This document shows, piece after piece, positions 1 through 7,520 of a stretch of 64,000 bases of DNA (within the stretch, counting starts at the first letter, position 1; the number at the start of each line of letters is the position of its first letter). Source of the stretch: JABSQH01 sp965230015. Its GTDB lineage: Bacteria > Actinomycetota > Acidimicrobiia > Acidimicrobiales > Ilumatobacteraceae. Made by a program: the position numbers and the translations under genes. Where the stretch lies: the NCBI GenBank assembly GCA_965230015.1, contig CBDDKF010000003.1, forward strand, positions 380,051 to 444,050, in the 5' to 3' direction. Under the pieces are notes generated by a model. It was not told where the DNA came from. It ran no database searches and worked only from the letters and a program-made list of their open reading frames with translations.

Positions 1-842
1 ACGTCACGAAGTCGTTCCACTGCTCGATCGACGAAATCGAGGCTGCCGGTGAAGCCGACGTGCAGCTGGCGGGGCGTTCGTTTCGCATCCGCAAGCAGTT
101 CCTCGACGACGTGCGCGACGCCGTCGTGCTCGACGATTTCTCATCGTCTCGACGGGCACTGCTGGTGCTCCACTCGCCGACCGACAACACGGTCGGCATC
201 GAAAACGCGGCGATGATCTTCGAGGCCGCCCGTCATCCGAAGAGCTTCATCGCGCTCGACGGCGCCGACCACTTGCTGTTCGACCCGAACGACGCGGCCT
301 ACGCCGCGACGGTGATCGCGGCGTTCGGACGGCGCTACGTGCTCGATCAACGCGAGCTGGCGCCGTCGCCGCGACCGTCTGCCCAGGTCGTCGTCGCCGA
401 AACGACGCAGGGCCCGTTCCTCAACCATGTGGTCGTCGGGGCGCACCGGATGCTCGCCGACGAACCGGAGTCGATCGGTGGGTTCGACGCCGGACCCTCG
501 CCGTACGACTTCCTCGGTGCGGCGCTCGGTGCGTGTACGTCGATGACCTTGCGGATGTACGCCGATCGCAAGCAGCTGCCGCTCGACCGCGTGACCGTCG
601 AGGTGGAACACGGCAAGGTGCACGCCAACGACTGCATCGAGTGCACCGACGAGGCGAATGCCGGTCGGTTCGAGGCGCGCAAGGGGATGATCGATCGGTT
701 CGCTCGGCACATCACCGTCGAAGGCGACGAGCTCACCGACGACCAACGGACGCGCCTCTTGGAGATCGCCGACAAGTGCCCGGTGCACAAGACGCTCGAA
801 GCGTCGAGCGTGATCGCGACTGACCTGTCACCGCGTTCGTAG
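1..842 (+). CDS. Alpha/beta hydrolase-OsmC fusion protein, 5' truncated by window edge
   Basis: The reading frame is open from base 3 with no start before the window edge, so the front of the gene is missing; 279 residues are visible. The first ~110 visible residues are the C-terminal part of an alpha/beta hydrolase, including the segment DGADHLLF that carries the usual catalytic His. The rest is an OsmC/Ohr domain: GALGACTSM holds the first reactive Cys at visible residue ~178 and CPVHKTLE holds the second. OsmC domains reduce organic hydroperoxides with a Cys pair, and this two-domain arrangement is a known family. Function of the hydrolase half is not known. The next gene starts 17 bases downstream on the same strand. 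Confidence 0.85.
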   Translation, partial: VTKSFHCSIDEIEAAGEADVQLAGRSFRIRKQFLDDVRDAVVLDDFSSSRRALLVLHSPTDNTVGIENAAMIFEAARHPKSFIALDGADHLLFDPNDAAYAATVIAAFGRRYVLDQRELAPSPRPSAQVVVAETTQGPFLNHVVVGAHRMLADEPESIGGFDAGPSPYDFLGAALGACTSMTLRMYADRKQLPLDRVTVEVEHGKVHANDCIECTDEANAGRFEARKGMIDRFARHITVEGDELTDDQRTRLLEIADKCPVHKTLEASSVIATDLSPRS

Positions 843-859
843 CGTTCGCTCGCCCCGCC

Positions 860-2044
860 GTGTTCCAGGTCGTCCTGCTCGCCCTCGGGTGCGTAGCGAT
901 GCTCGGGCGGCCATTCGGTCTCCCGCGTTGGGTCGGACCGGTCGTCGCCGCCGCAGCTGGGCTGGCGACGACGGCGATCCGTTTCGACGATGCGGCAGAC
1001 GCCATCGTCGACCTCGCTCCGGCGTTGCTGTTCCTGGTATTCGCCGTGCCGCTCGCGGTCGCGCTCGACGAGCTTGGCCTGTTCACCGCGTTGGCGGAAC
1101 GCGTCGATGGGGGGCGACACCTCGTCGCTCAGCTGTGGGTGCTGGCGACGTTCGTCGTGATCGTGTTCAACCTCGACGCCGCGGTGGTGCTGCTCACTCC
1201 GCTGTACGCGCGAGTGGCCCTGCGCAACCAGATGTCGCCGGAGATGCTCGTGTTCCAACCGGCGTTGCTGGCCGGGTTGGCGTCGGGACTGCTCCCGGTG
1301 TCGAACCTCACCAACCTGATCGTTGCGTCGCAGTTCGACCTCGGCGTCGAGGACTTCGTGTTGGTGATGGCCATTCCGACGGTGCTCGCGTGCACGATCG
1401 GGTTCGTCGCATATCGGTGGACGTTTCGCGGCTATCCCGCACCGGCCATACGCAGTGCCGGCGAGGCACGCGGCGCCGGGCGCCGTCACCACGCTGCGCT
1501 CGTACGCGGGGTGCCGATCGTCGCATTCGTATTGGCCGGCTTCACCCTGGGGGAGTTGGTCGGTGTGCCGCCGTGGGTAGTCGCCGCGGTTGCGGCATTG
1601 TGGGCCGGGGTTCACGCCCGTCGCCTTCCCGTCGAGACCGTCCCGATCGAGGCGGTCGCCATCGTGAGCGGCCTGGCCGTGCTGGTGGTTGCAGCCGTGC
1701 CGCACCTTCCGATCGAGTGGTTCTTCGAGCATTCGGGGTTCGTCGGTGGGCTCCTGGTCGGCGTGTTCGGGGTGATCTCGTCCGACCTCGTCAACAACGT
1801 GCCGGCCGTGCTGGCCGGAGCGTCGGCGGCGACGTCGACCGAGCAGGTGTGGCCGCTGCTGATCGGTGTCAACATCGGCCCGCTGTTCGTGCTCACCGGA
1901 GCGCTTTCGGGGTTGCTGTGGCGCGACACGGCGCGACGGATCGGCGTCGAAGTGAGCGCACGGCGCTACTCCGCAGTGGGGGTGCGCGTCGGGCTACCGG
2001 CGCTGGTCGTCGCGCTCCCCCTCGCCGTGGTCATCGCCGGCTAG
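860..2044 (+). CDS. ArsB/NhaD-type (SLC13/ion transporter superfamily) permease
   Basis: A 394-residue membrane protein starting with GTG 17 bases after the OsmC fusion. About ten hydrophobic segments are visible. Two family-type features stand out: an early half with VFNLDAAVVLLTP followed by LLPVSNLTNLIV, and a late half with DLVNNVPAVLAG, the paired N-rich loops typical of ArsB and NhaD-like carriers. The family exports arsenite or exchanges Na+/H+ or dicarboxylates; the substrate cannot be read from the sequence. It is not next to the arsenic operon at 30-33 kb. A 7-bp stem follows its stop. Another start slightly upstream is impossible because of the neighbour, so GTG is taken. Confidence 0.75.
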   Translation: MFQVVLLALGCVAMLGRPFGLPRWVGPVVAAAAGLATTAIRFDDAADAIVDLAPALLFLVFAVPLAVALDELGLFTALAERVDGGRHLVAQLWVLATFVVIVFNLDAAVVLLTPLYARVALRNQMSPEMLVFQPALLAGLASGLLPVSNLTNLIVASQFDLGVEDFVLVMAIPTVLACTIGFVAYRWTFRGYPAPAIRSAGEARGAGRRHHAALVRGVPIVAFVLAGFTLGELVGVPPWVVAAVAALWAGVHARRLPVETVPIEAVAIVSGLAVLVVAAVPHLPIEWFFEHSGFVGGLLVGVFGVISSDLVNNVPAVLAGASAATSTEQVWPLLIGVNIGPLFVLTGALSGLLWRDTARRIGVEVSARRYSAVGVRVGLPALVVALPLAVVIAG

Positions 2045-2047
2045 CGA

Positions 2048-2074
2048 GCACACCAGCGAGGATCGACGGTGTGC
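2048..2074 (+). terminator. Hairpin after the permease gene
   Basis: Perfect 7-bp stem GCACACC / GGTGTGC with a 13-nt loop, beginning 3 bases after the permease stop. There is no T-run, so it would be a weak or factor-dependent terminator at best. Confidence 0.4.
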
Positions 2075-2129
2075 GTCACCGATGGCGGCGTCAGCGGCAC
2101 GCCCTCAGCAAGCGCGGTACCGTCGCCGG

Positions 2130-3098
2130 ATGGGGAACACCATCGAACTACGTATCCGTTCGCTCGTATGGGGGCTCGCCATCGCGGTGCTCGCGGTGGC
2201 CTCGACGCTGATCGTCACCGCGGCATGGAGTGCCACCGCGGCGCCAGGTGACGACGATGCGACCTATGTGCCGACCGGAGGGTGCCGGATCACCGATACA
2301 CGTTCGACCTCGAACATCGGGCCGAAGTCGACGCCGTTGGGCGACGACGAGGAGATGACGGTGACCATCCACGGAGCGAACGGCGAGTGCACCGGCGCCT
2401 TGGCAATCCCCACCGACGCCGTCGGAGTGTCGCTGAACGTCACCGCGGTCGCGGCGACGGCACAGTCGAACGTGCGTGTGTACAAGGCCGATCTCACGAG
2501 CCCACCCACGCTGTCGAACCTGAACGTGGTGCCCGGGGGGCCGCCGACACCGAACAAGGTCGACGTGCAGCTGTCACCCGACGGCCAGATCAAGGTGTAC
2601 AACTTCCGCGGCACCGTCGAGATCATCATCGACGTGCTCGGCTACTACACCAACCAGAGTCTCCTCGAGATCGACTCCCGCCTGATCGCGCTCGAAGCTG
2701 CCCAGCCGTTCGTGGTGGAGGACAATTCGGCGGAGGTCATCAACAACATCTCAGTCGACATCAACGCGCCGACCACGGTCGCCGAGGTGACGGTGGACGC
2801 GCCCGTGACCGGCAAGGTCACCGCCGTGGCGACCGGCGTCGCCGGTGATGGCGACGGCGACACCGCTCGAGCGATCTGTGCGGTGACCGTCGGCGGCGAG
2901 GGGATCACGGCCGACATTCCCGTCGGGGCGTCGTCGCCGATGCCGACAGGATCGTTCCCGACGTTCGCCACGACGCGCACGTTCGACGTCGCCGCAGGCT
3001 CGTCGACGAACTTCACGGTCGTCTGCTACCAGCTCAACGACATGACGATCGACGTCCGGCAGGTCGGGCTCGTGGCGCTGTTCACGCCAACTCTCTGA
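2130..3098 (+). CDS. Secreted beta-rich protein of unknown function
   Basis: 322 residues from the ATG at 2130; an in-frame ATG at 2082 exists but would put 16 extra residues before a normal signal peptide (RSLVWGLAIAVLAVASTLIV). After cleavage comes a domain beginning YVPTGGCRITDTR and ending VLGYYTN at about residue 180. I recognise this layout (C-R-I-x-D-T-R ... V-N-V-T-A-V ... G-Y-Y) as a recurrent module in secreted proteins of Acidimicrobiia-like actinobacteria, but no function is known to me. The C-terminal ~130 residues form a second beta-rich region with two Cys that could form a disulphide. It ends against the racemase gene, with a strong shared hairpin between them. Confidence 0.65.
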   Translation: MGNTIELRIRSLVWGLAIAVLAVASTLIVTAAWSATAAPGDDDATYVPTGGCRITDTRSTSNIGPKSTPLGDDEEMTVTIHGANGECTGALAIPTDAVGVSLNVTAVAATAQSNVRVYKADLTSPPTLSNLNVVPGGPPTPNKVDVQLSPDGQIKVYNFRGTVEIIIDVLGYYTNQSLLEIDSRLIALEAAQPFVVEDNSAEVINNISVDINAPTTVAEVTVDAPVTGKVTAVATGVAGDGDGDTARAICAVTVGGEGITADIPVGASSPMPTGSFPTFATTRTFDVAAGSSTNFTVVCYQLNDMTIDVRQVGLVALFTPTL

Positions 3099-3103
3099 GT
3101 GAC

Positions 3104-3138
3104 CGCCCGTTGCCTGTGGCTAGCGCAGGCAACGGGCG
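3104..3138. terminator. Bidirectional terminator-like hairpin, 13-bp perfect stem
   Basis: Arms 3104-3116 and 3126-3138 are perfect reverse complements (CGCCCGTTGCCTG) with a 9-nt loop. It lies between the convergent secreted-protein gene and racemase gene. The loop contains the racemase stop codon and the right arm encodes the racemase's last residues, so coding sequence and terminator are shared. No T-run follows on either strand. Confidence 0.7.
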
Positions 3139-3821
3139 ACAATCGCCTCGGCGTGGAGTGCGGTGGTGGGGAAAAAGGCGAGGTCGACATCGTCGGGGCC
3201 GACGAGGAGTTCGATCTCGGTGCAGCCGGCGATCACGCCCGTCGCGCTGCGCCCTGCGAGGCGATCGATCGCCGCGCACACCGCGCGGCGGCTGTCGTCG
3301 TCGATCACGCCACGCACGAGCTCGTTGAAGATCGTGTCGTGGATCATCGTGCGGTCGGGCTCGTCGGGCACGGTCACCTCGAGACCGGCACGTTCGAGCC
3401 GGTCGCGGTAGAAGTCGAGTTCCATCGTGTAGCGGGTGCCGATGAGGCCGACGTGGTGCACGTCCGCGGCGACCACCGCGGACGCAGTGGCGTCGGCGAT
3501 GTGCACGAACTCGGCCGCGTCGAGCGCGGCCTCGATGCGGTCGGCGACGTGATGCATCGTGTTGGTGCACAACGCAATGACTTCTGCGCCTGCGTCTTCG
3601 AGCCGGCTGGCATCGGTTGCCAGGAACGTCGCCATGTCGTCCCAGCGACCTTCGGCCTGTAGCGCTTCGATCTCGGCGAAGTCGTAGCTGCGGATGACGA
3701 GATCGGCCGAGTGCGTGCCGCCCAGCTCGGCGCGCACCCCCTGATTGATCATCCGCTCGTACTCGATCGAGCTCTCCCAACTCATGCCCCCGAGGAGGCC
3801 GATGCGGCGCGGCGCCGACAT
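3120..3821 (-). CDS. Aspartate/glutamate racemase family protein
   Basis: 233 residues. The start GLLGGMSWESS and the two catalytic cysteines (Cys85 in CTNTMH, Cys200 in AGCTEI) are those of the cofactor-independent Asp/Glu/hydantoin racemase superfamily, which inverts amino-acid alpha carbons by two-base chemistry in the cytoplasm. Both Cys are present, so it is probably active; the CTNTMH form is typical of the aspartate-racemase branch. Its ATG overlaps the TGA of the BrkB-type gene upstream by one base (TGATG), so it is likely translated by coupling as the last gene of a ung-BrkB-racemase run. Substrate is inferred, not shown. Confidence 0.85.
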   Translation of the reverse strand: MSAPRRIGLLGGMSWESSIEYERMINQGVRAELGGTHSADLVIRSYDFAEIEALQAEGRWDDMATFLATDASRLEDAGAEVIALCTNTMHHVADRIEAALDAAEFVHIADATASAVVAADVHHVGLIGTRYTMELDFYRDRLERAGLEVTVPDEPDRTMIHDTIFNELVRGVIDDDSRRAVCAAIDRLAGRSATGVIAGCTEIELLVGPDDVDLAFFPTTALHAEAIVARCLR

Positions 3822-4657
3822 CAGCTCGCCCGACGGCGGACGATCGCCGCGTTGAGTTCGGCGGACATGATCGTGGCGATCGCCACGAAGCCCAGCCACG
3901 TGACGATGCCGAGGACGAGCGCGAACGTGCCGTAGGTCTGGCCGGCGCCGTCGGCGATCTCGTTGACGATCGTGGCCCCGAAGTGCTGCAACACGCTGTA
4001 GGCAAGGCCAGCGAGCACCGCGCCCGGCGCCACGTCGCGCCACGTGGGCGAGGCAGACGTCATGAGCCGGTAGAGCAACGTGATCACCGCGATGTTGATC
4101 GCAACGGCGCCGATCGTCAGCAGGATGCGGCCGGAGCCGGGCAGGCCAGCACGGTTGACCAACGCGGTCAACAGGATCGCTGCTGCCTGCGCCCCGCCGA
4201 GCAGCACGATGCCGGCCAGGGCCTTGCCGCGCTGCACCGGCAAGCCGGCCCGCTCGTCGATGTCGATTTCCCAGGCGTCGTCGAGCGAGCTCTGCAGCCC
4301 GACGAAGGCGCGCGTCGCCGACCACAACGCCCCGCCCAAGCCGATGATCAGGGCCCAGATGTTGCCCGAGAGGGATGTCGGATCTCTGGCGAGTTGCTCG
4401 CCGAGCACCGGGATTTCCGAGAGCGCTCCTTCCACGATGTCCTGCTGCAGTTGCTCGTTGTCTTGCAGCACGAATCCGAGGATCGTCGTGGCCGCCAGCA
4501 GCGCGGGAAAGATCGACAGGAAGCTCCAGAAGGCGAGCACCGAAGCGTTGCGTCCGCTCAGGTGCCGACGCCACCCGTCGAGGGTTTCGACTGCGATATC
4601 GATGACCGGCGAGCGCTTGCGGAAGGCGACGACGCGGTCGCTCGTGGTCCACGTCAC
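3821..4657 (-). CDS. YihY/BrkB-family inner membrane protein
   Basis: 278 residues with about six membrane segments. The N-terminal region (WRRHLSGRNASVLAFWSFLSIFPALLA) and the later GALWSATRAFVGLQSSLDDAW match the YihY/virulence-factor-BrkB family, whose molecular role is unresolved (the old RNase BN label is wrong for this family). The start codon overlaps the last bases of ung (4 bases), and the stop overlaps the racemase start, so the three genes form one unit. Family membership is confident; the job is not known. Confidence 0.8.
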   Translation of the reverse strand: MTWTTSDRVVAFRKRSPVIDIAVETLDGWRRHLSGRNASVLAFWSFLSIFPALLAATTILGFVLQDNEQLQQDIVEGALSEIPVLGEQLARDPTSLSGNIWALIIGLGGALWSATRAFVGLQSSLDDAWEIDIDERAGLPVQRGKALAGIVLLGGAQAAAILLTALVNRAGLPGSGRILLTIGAVAINIAVITLLYRLMTSASPTWRDVAPGAVLAGLAYSVLQHFGATIVNEIADGAGQTYGTFALVLGIVTWLGFVAIATIMSAELNAAIVRRRAS

Positions 4658-5367
4658 GTCGTTGCTCCAGCTGTCCCACCGGCAGACGAATCGGGCGCGA
4701 GCTCCGACGGCAGTGTCCAGTCGATCGCGTCACGGCCGGCACCGACCAGCGCCTCGTTGGTGGCGCTGAATGGTCGGCTCCCGAAGAATCCGTTGTTCGC
4801 CGATAGTGGCGACGGATGTGGCGACTCGACGATGGCATGGCGGCTGGTGTCGATCAGCTGGCGCTTCTTGCGCGCCGCTGCACCCCACAGGATGAAGACG
4901 ACGGGATCGGCCTTTTCGTTGACCACGCGGATCACCTCGTCGGTGAAGGTCTCCCATCCTTTGCCCTGATGAGAGGCCGCCTGACCAGCGCGCACCGTCA
5001 GCGTCGTATTGAGCAGCAGCACGCCGTTGTCGGCCCAACTGGCGAGGTTGCCGTGGCCGGGGATGGCAACGCCGAGATCGTCGTGCAGCTCGCGATGGAT
5101 GTTGCGCAGCGATGGCGGCACGTCGACACCGGCCCGTACCGAGAAGCACAAACCGTGAGCCTGCCCGGCGCCGTGGTAGGGGTCCTGGCCGAGAATCACG
5201 GCTTTGGTGTCGGCGTAGGGCGTGCGATGCAGCGCGGCGAATACGTCGGGGTGTGGTGGGTACACCGTGGCCCGCTCCCGCTCGGCGCGCACGAAGTCCT
5301 GCAGCGTCGACCAATACGGCTTGGCGAACTCGGCGCGCAGCAACGGGTTCCAGTCGGTCGTGGCCAT
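4654..5367 (-). CDS. ung: Uracil-DNA glycosylase, family 1
   Basis: 237 residues, the normal length. The water-activating loop GQDPYH (Asp62), the uracil-binding region LLLNTTLTV, and the DNA-intercalation loop HPSPLS (His184) are all intact. The enzyme removes uracil from DNA to start base-excision repair. First gene of the minus-strand group with the BrkB-type and racemase genes; the reason for that grouping is unclear. The region upstream is only 26 bases before the divergent PLP enzyme, so both promoters overlap. Confidence 0.97.
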   Translation of the reverse strand: MATTDWNPLLRAEFAKPYWSTLQDFVRAERERATVYPPHPDVFAALHRTPYADTKAVILGQDPYHGAGQAHGLCFSVRAGVDVPPSLRNIHRELHDDLGVAIPGHGNLASWADNGVLLLNTTLTVRAGQAASHQGKGWETFTDEVIRVVNEKADPVVFILWGAAARKKRQLIDTSRHAIVESPHPSPLSANNGFFGSRPFSATNEALVGAGRDAIDWTLPSELAPDSSAGGTAGATT

Positions 5368-5393
5368 GGCGCTCTTTGCCTACCATCTTCGTC

Positions 5394-6428
5394 GTGTTCG
5401 ATCACCTTCGTCGGGCTGGCGTGGTCACCCTGCCGACGCCGCTCGAACGCGGCCCGTTGCTGCCCACCAGCGATGGCGCACGTGTGCGGTTATGGGTGAA
5501 ACGCGATGACTTGACCGGCTTGGGCGGGGGCGGCAACAAAGCGCGCAAGCTCGACCTGTTGGTGGCCGACGCGGTTGGCACCGACGCCGACGTGCTGGTG
5601 ACCGTCGGTGCCGGACAGTCGAACCACTGCCGGATGACCGCCGCCGCCGGTGCTCGACTGGGCCTGCCGGTGCACCTGGTGCTGTCTGGAGACGCCCCCG
5701 CCGATGGCGCGGTCGGCAACCAGCTGTTGTCGCGGATGTTCGGCGCCCAACTGCACTTCACGGGCATCGATCCACGGCACTGGGGCGAACTGGAAATCGC
5801 CCGCGAGCAGCTGGTCGACGAGCTCACCGCCGATGGGCAGCGTCCGTATCCCATCCCCATCGGCGGCAGCACGGCCTTGGGTGCTGCGGCATACGCCGAG
5901 GCCTATCTCGAACTGCTCGACCAGTGCGCCGACCGCAATGTCGAACTCGATGCGGTCGTGACCACCACGTCGAGCGGCGGTACCCACGCGGGGCTCGTCG
6001 CCGGTCGGGCGCTCGCTCGGGCGGCGGGTCGCACGGCGCCGCGTGTGATCGCCGTCGGCGTCGCCGAAGGCGTGGTGGCTGGTCTGCCCGATGTGGGGGT
6101 GTTGGCCCGCGAGGTGCTGGCCGTGGTGGGCGCGCCGCCGGGTGCGCATGTCGACCAAGCCGACGTCGCCGTCGACGGCCGCTGGCTGGGCGACGGGTAC
6201 GCCATCCCGGCCGATGCGGGCGATGAGGCGATTGCCTGGGCGGCGACGCGCGGTGGCTGGCTGCTCGACCGCACGTATTCCGGCAAGGGCATGTCGGGCG
6301 TGCTCGGGATGGCCGCCGGCGGTGAGTTCGAGCCCACCGCTGGCGACGAGTCCGCGGTGGCGTTCATCCACACCGGCGGCTGGCCGGCGCTGTTCGCGCC
6401 CGGCGGGGCGCCGTCCGCCGCCGAGTAG
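5394..6428 (+). CDS. PLP-dependent D-cysteine desulfhydrase / ACC deaminase-like enzyme
   Basis: 344 residues from GTG at 5394; the frame stays open far upstream but only inside ung on the other strand. The PLP lysine is Lys49 in GGGGNKARKLD, followed by GAGQSNHCRMTAA, the substrate-binding signature of the D-cysteine desulfhydrase/ACC deaminase group within fold-type II PLP enzymes. TSSGGTHAGL is the phosphate-binding loop. The family breaks D-cysteine to pyruvate, H2S and ammonia, or deaminates 1-aminocyclopropane-carboxylate; which one applies here cannot be decided by eye. Followed after 10 bases by an oxygenase gene. Confidence 0.85.
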   Translation: MFDHLRRAGVVTLPTPLERGPLLPTSDGARVRLWVKRDDLTGLGGGGNKARKLDLLVADAVGTDADVLVTVGAGQSNHCRMTAAAGARLGLPVHLVLSGDAPADGAVGNQLLSRMFGAQLHFTGIDPRHWGELEIAREQLVDELTADGQRPYPIPIGGSTALGAAAYAEAYLELLDQCADRNVELDAVVTTTSSGGTHAGLVAGRALARAAGRTAPRVIAVGVAEGVVAGLPDVGVLAREVLAVVGAPPGAHVDQADVAVDGRWLGDGYAIPADAGDEAIAWAATRGGWLLDRTYSGKGMSGVLGMAAGGEFEPTAGDESAVAFIHTGGWPALFAPGGAPSAAE

Positions 6429-6438
6429 CGTCGGCCCG

Positions 6439-7458
6439 ATGAGCGATCAGATCCTCGACGTCGACCTGCTTGCCTTCGAGCGGGGGAGCGGCGACCAGCG
6501 ACGCGCCGTGGTCGACGGTGTGCGCCGCAGCTTGACGACCGGGTTCGTGTACACCAGCCACGACTTGTCCGACGACCTGCTCGACACGGCGTACGGCATG
6601 CTGCGCGAGTTCTTCGAGCTCGAACCCGACGTGAAGCAAAAGTTCTCGGCTCCCGGAGCCAACGGCCAGACCGGCTACACGGGCCTGCTCGTCGAGACCG
6701 CGGCATCGAGTGGCACGCCGGACTGGAAGGAGATGCTCAACTGGTCGACGCCGATCGCCCCGGGTCATCCGTTGAAGCGCAAGTTCGCCAACGCCTACCC
6801 CGACCAGGTGGTCCCTGAGGCCGCAGTCCCTGGGATCACCGACGTGCTGTATCGCTTTCACGACTCGATCGCCGATCTCCAGCGACGGTTCCTGCGGGTG
6901 ATCGCCGAAGGCATCGGCTGTCACGAAACGTTCTTCGACGACATGGTCGCCGACGGGCCCACGCTCACCCGGGCGATTCGTTATCCGCCCATGGAAGGCG
7001 CCCCCTCGACTGCGCCCGATGGCAGCGTCGCCCCCTACGTGTGGGCGGCCGCCCACGGCGACATCAACCTGATCACCGCCCTGCCGCGGGCGACCGCGCC
7101 GGGGCTCCAGGTGGCCGTCGGCGACGACGTGGCCGACGGCCCCGATGGTGAATGGATCGATGCCACGCCGCCCGACGATGCGGTGATCATCAACACCGGC
7201 ATCATGCTCGAGCGTCTGACCAACGGCATCATCCCCGTCGGGTGGCACCGGGTGGTCTCTGCGCCGGGCTTCGAGGGCGAGCGGTACAGCGTGGTGCAGT
7301 TCTGCCATCCGCGCCCCTGGACGATTCTCTCCCCGGTCGCGTCGTGCACCACCCCCGAGACGCCGCAGCGATTTGCGGCGATCAGCGCCGAAGACGCCCT
7401 CGACGAAGTGCTTTACGAGATCAACCTGGTCGAAGACGCCCGCCGCGTGGACGACTGA
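6439..7458 (+). CDS. 2-oxoglutarate/Fe(II) oxygenase, isopenicillin N synthase-like family
   Basis: 339 residues. The iron-binding facial triad is visible: His206 and Asp208 in AHGDIN, and His270 in GWHRV. Arg282 and Ser284 (RYS) form the RxS motif that holds the 2-oxoglutarate carboxylate, which favours a 2OG-using dioxygenase over a true isopenicillin N synthase. The N-terminal DIOX_N-type region (GFVYTSHDLSDDLLDTAYGM) is present. Starts 10 bases after the PLP enzyme, so the two are probably co-transcribed; the substrate is unknown. Confidence 0.85.
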   Translation: MSDQILDVDLLAFERGSGDQRRAVVDGVRRSLTTGFVYTSHDLSDDLLDTAYGMLREFFELEPDVKQKFSAPGANGQTGYTGLLVETAASSGTPDWKEMLNWSTPIAPGHPLKRKFANAYPDQVVPEAAVPGITDVLYRFHDSIADLQRRFLRVIAEGIGCHETFFDDMVADGPTLTRAIRYPPMEGAPSTAPDGSVAPYVWAAAHGDINLITALPRATAPGLQVAVGDDVADGPDGEWIDATPPDDAVIINTGIMLERLTNGIIPVGWHRVVSAPGFEGERYSVVQFCHPRPWTILSPVASCTTPETPQRFAAISAEDALDEVLYEINLVEDARRVDD

Positions 7459-7479
7459 ATCCCGTTCTGTTCGCGAAAT

Positions 7480-7511
7480 CAGGCGCCTGGCGCCTGGAAT
7501 CCCCAGTTTTT
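7480..7511. terminator. Terminator between convergent genes
   Basis: A tight GC stem at 7481-7495 (AGGCGCC, 1 nt, GGCGCCT) is followed on the plus strand, after a short gap, by TTTTT at 7507-7511. It sits between the oxygenase stop and the stop of the convergent secreted-protein gene, so it can end transcription of the first and perhaps of both. Confidence 0.6.
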
Positions 7512-7520
7512 CGGCTGCGG

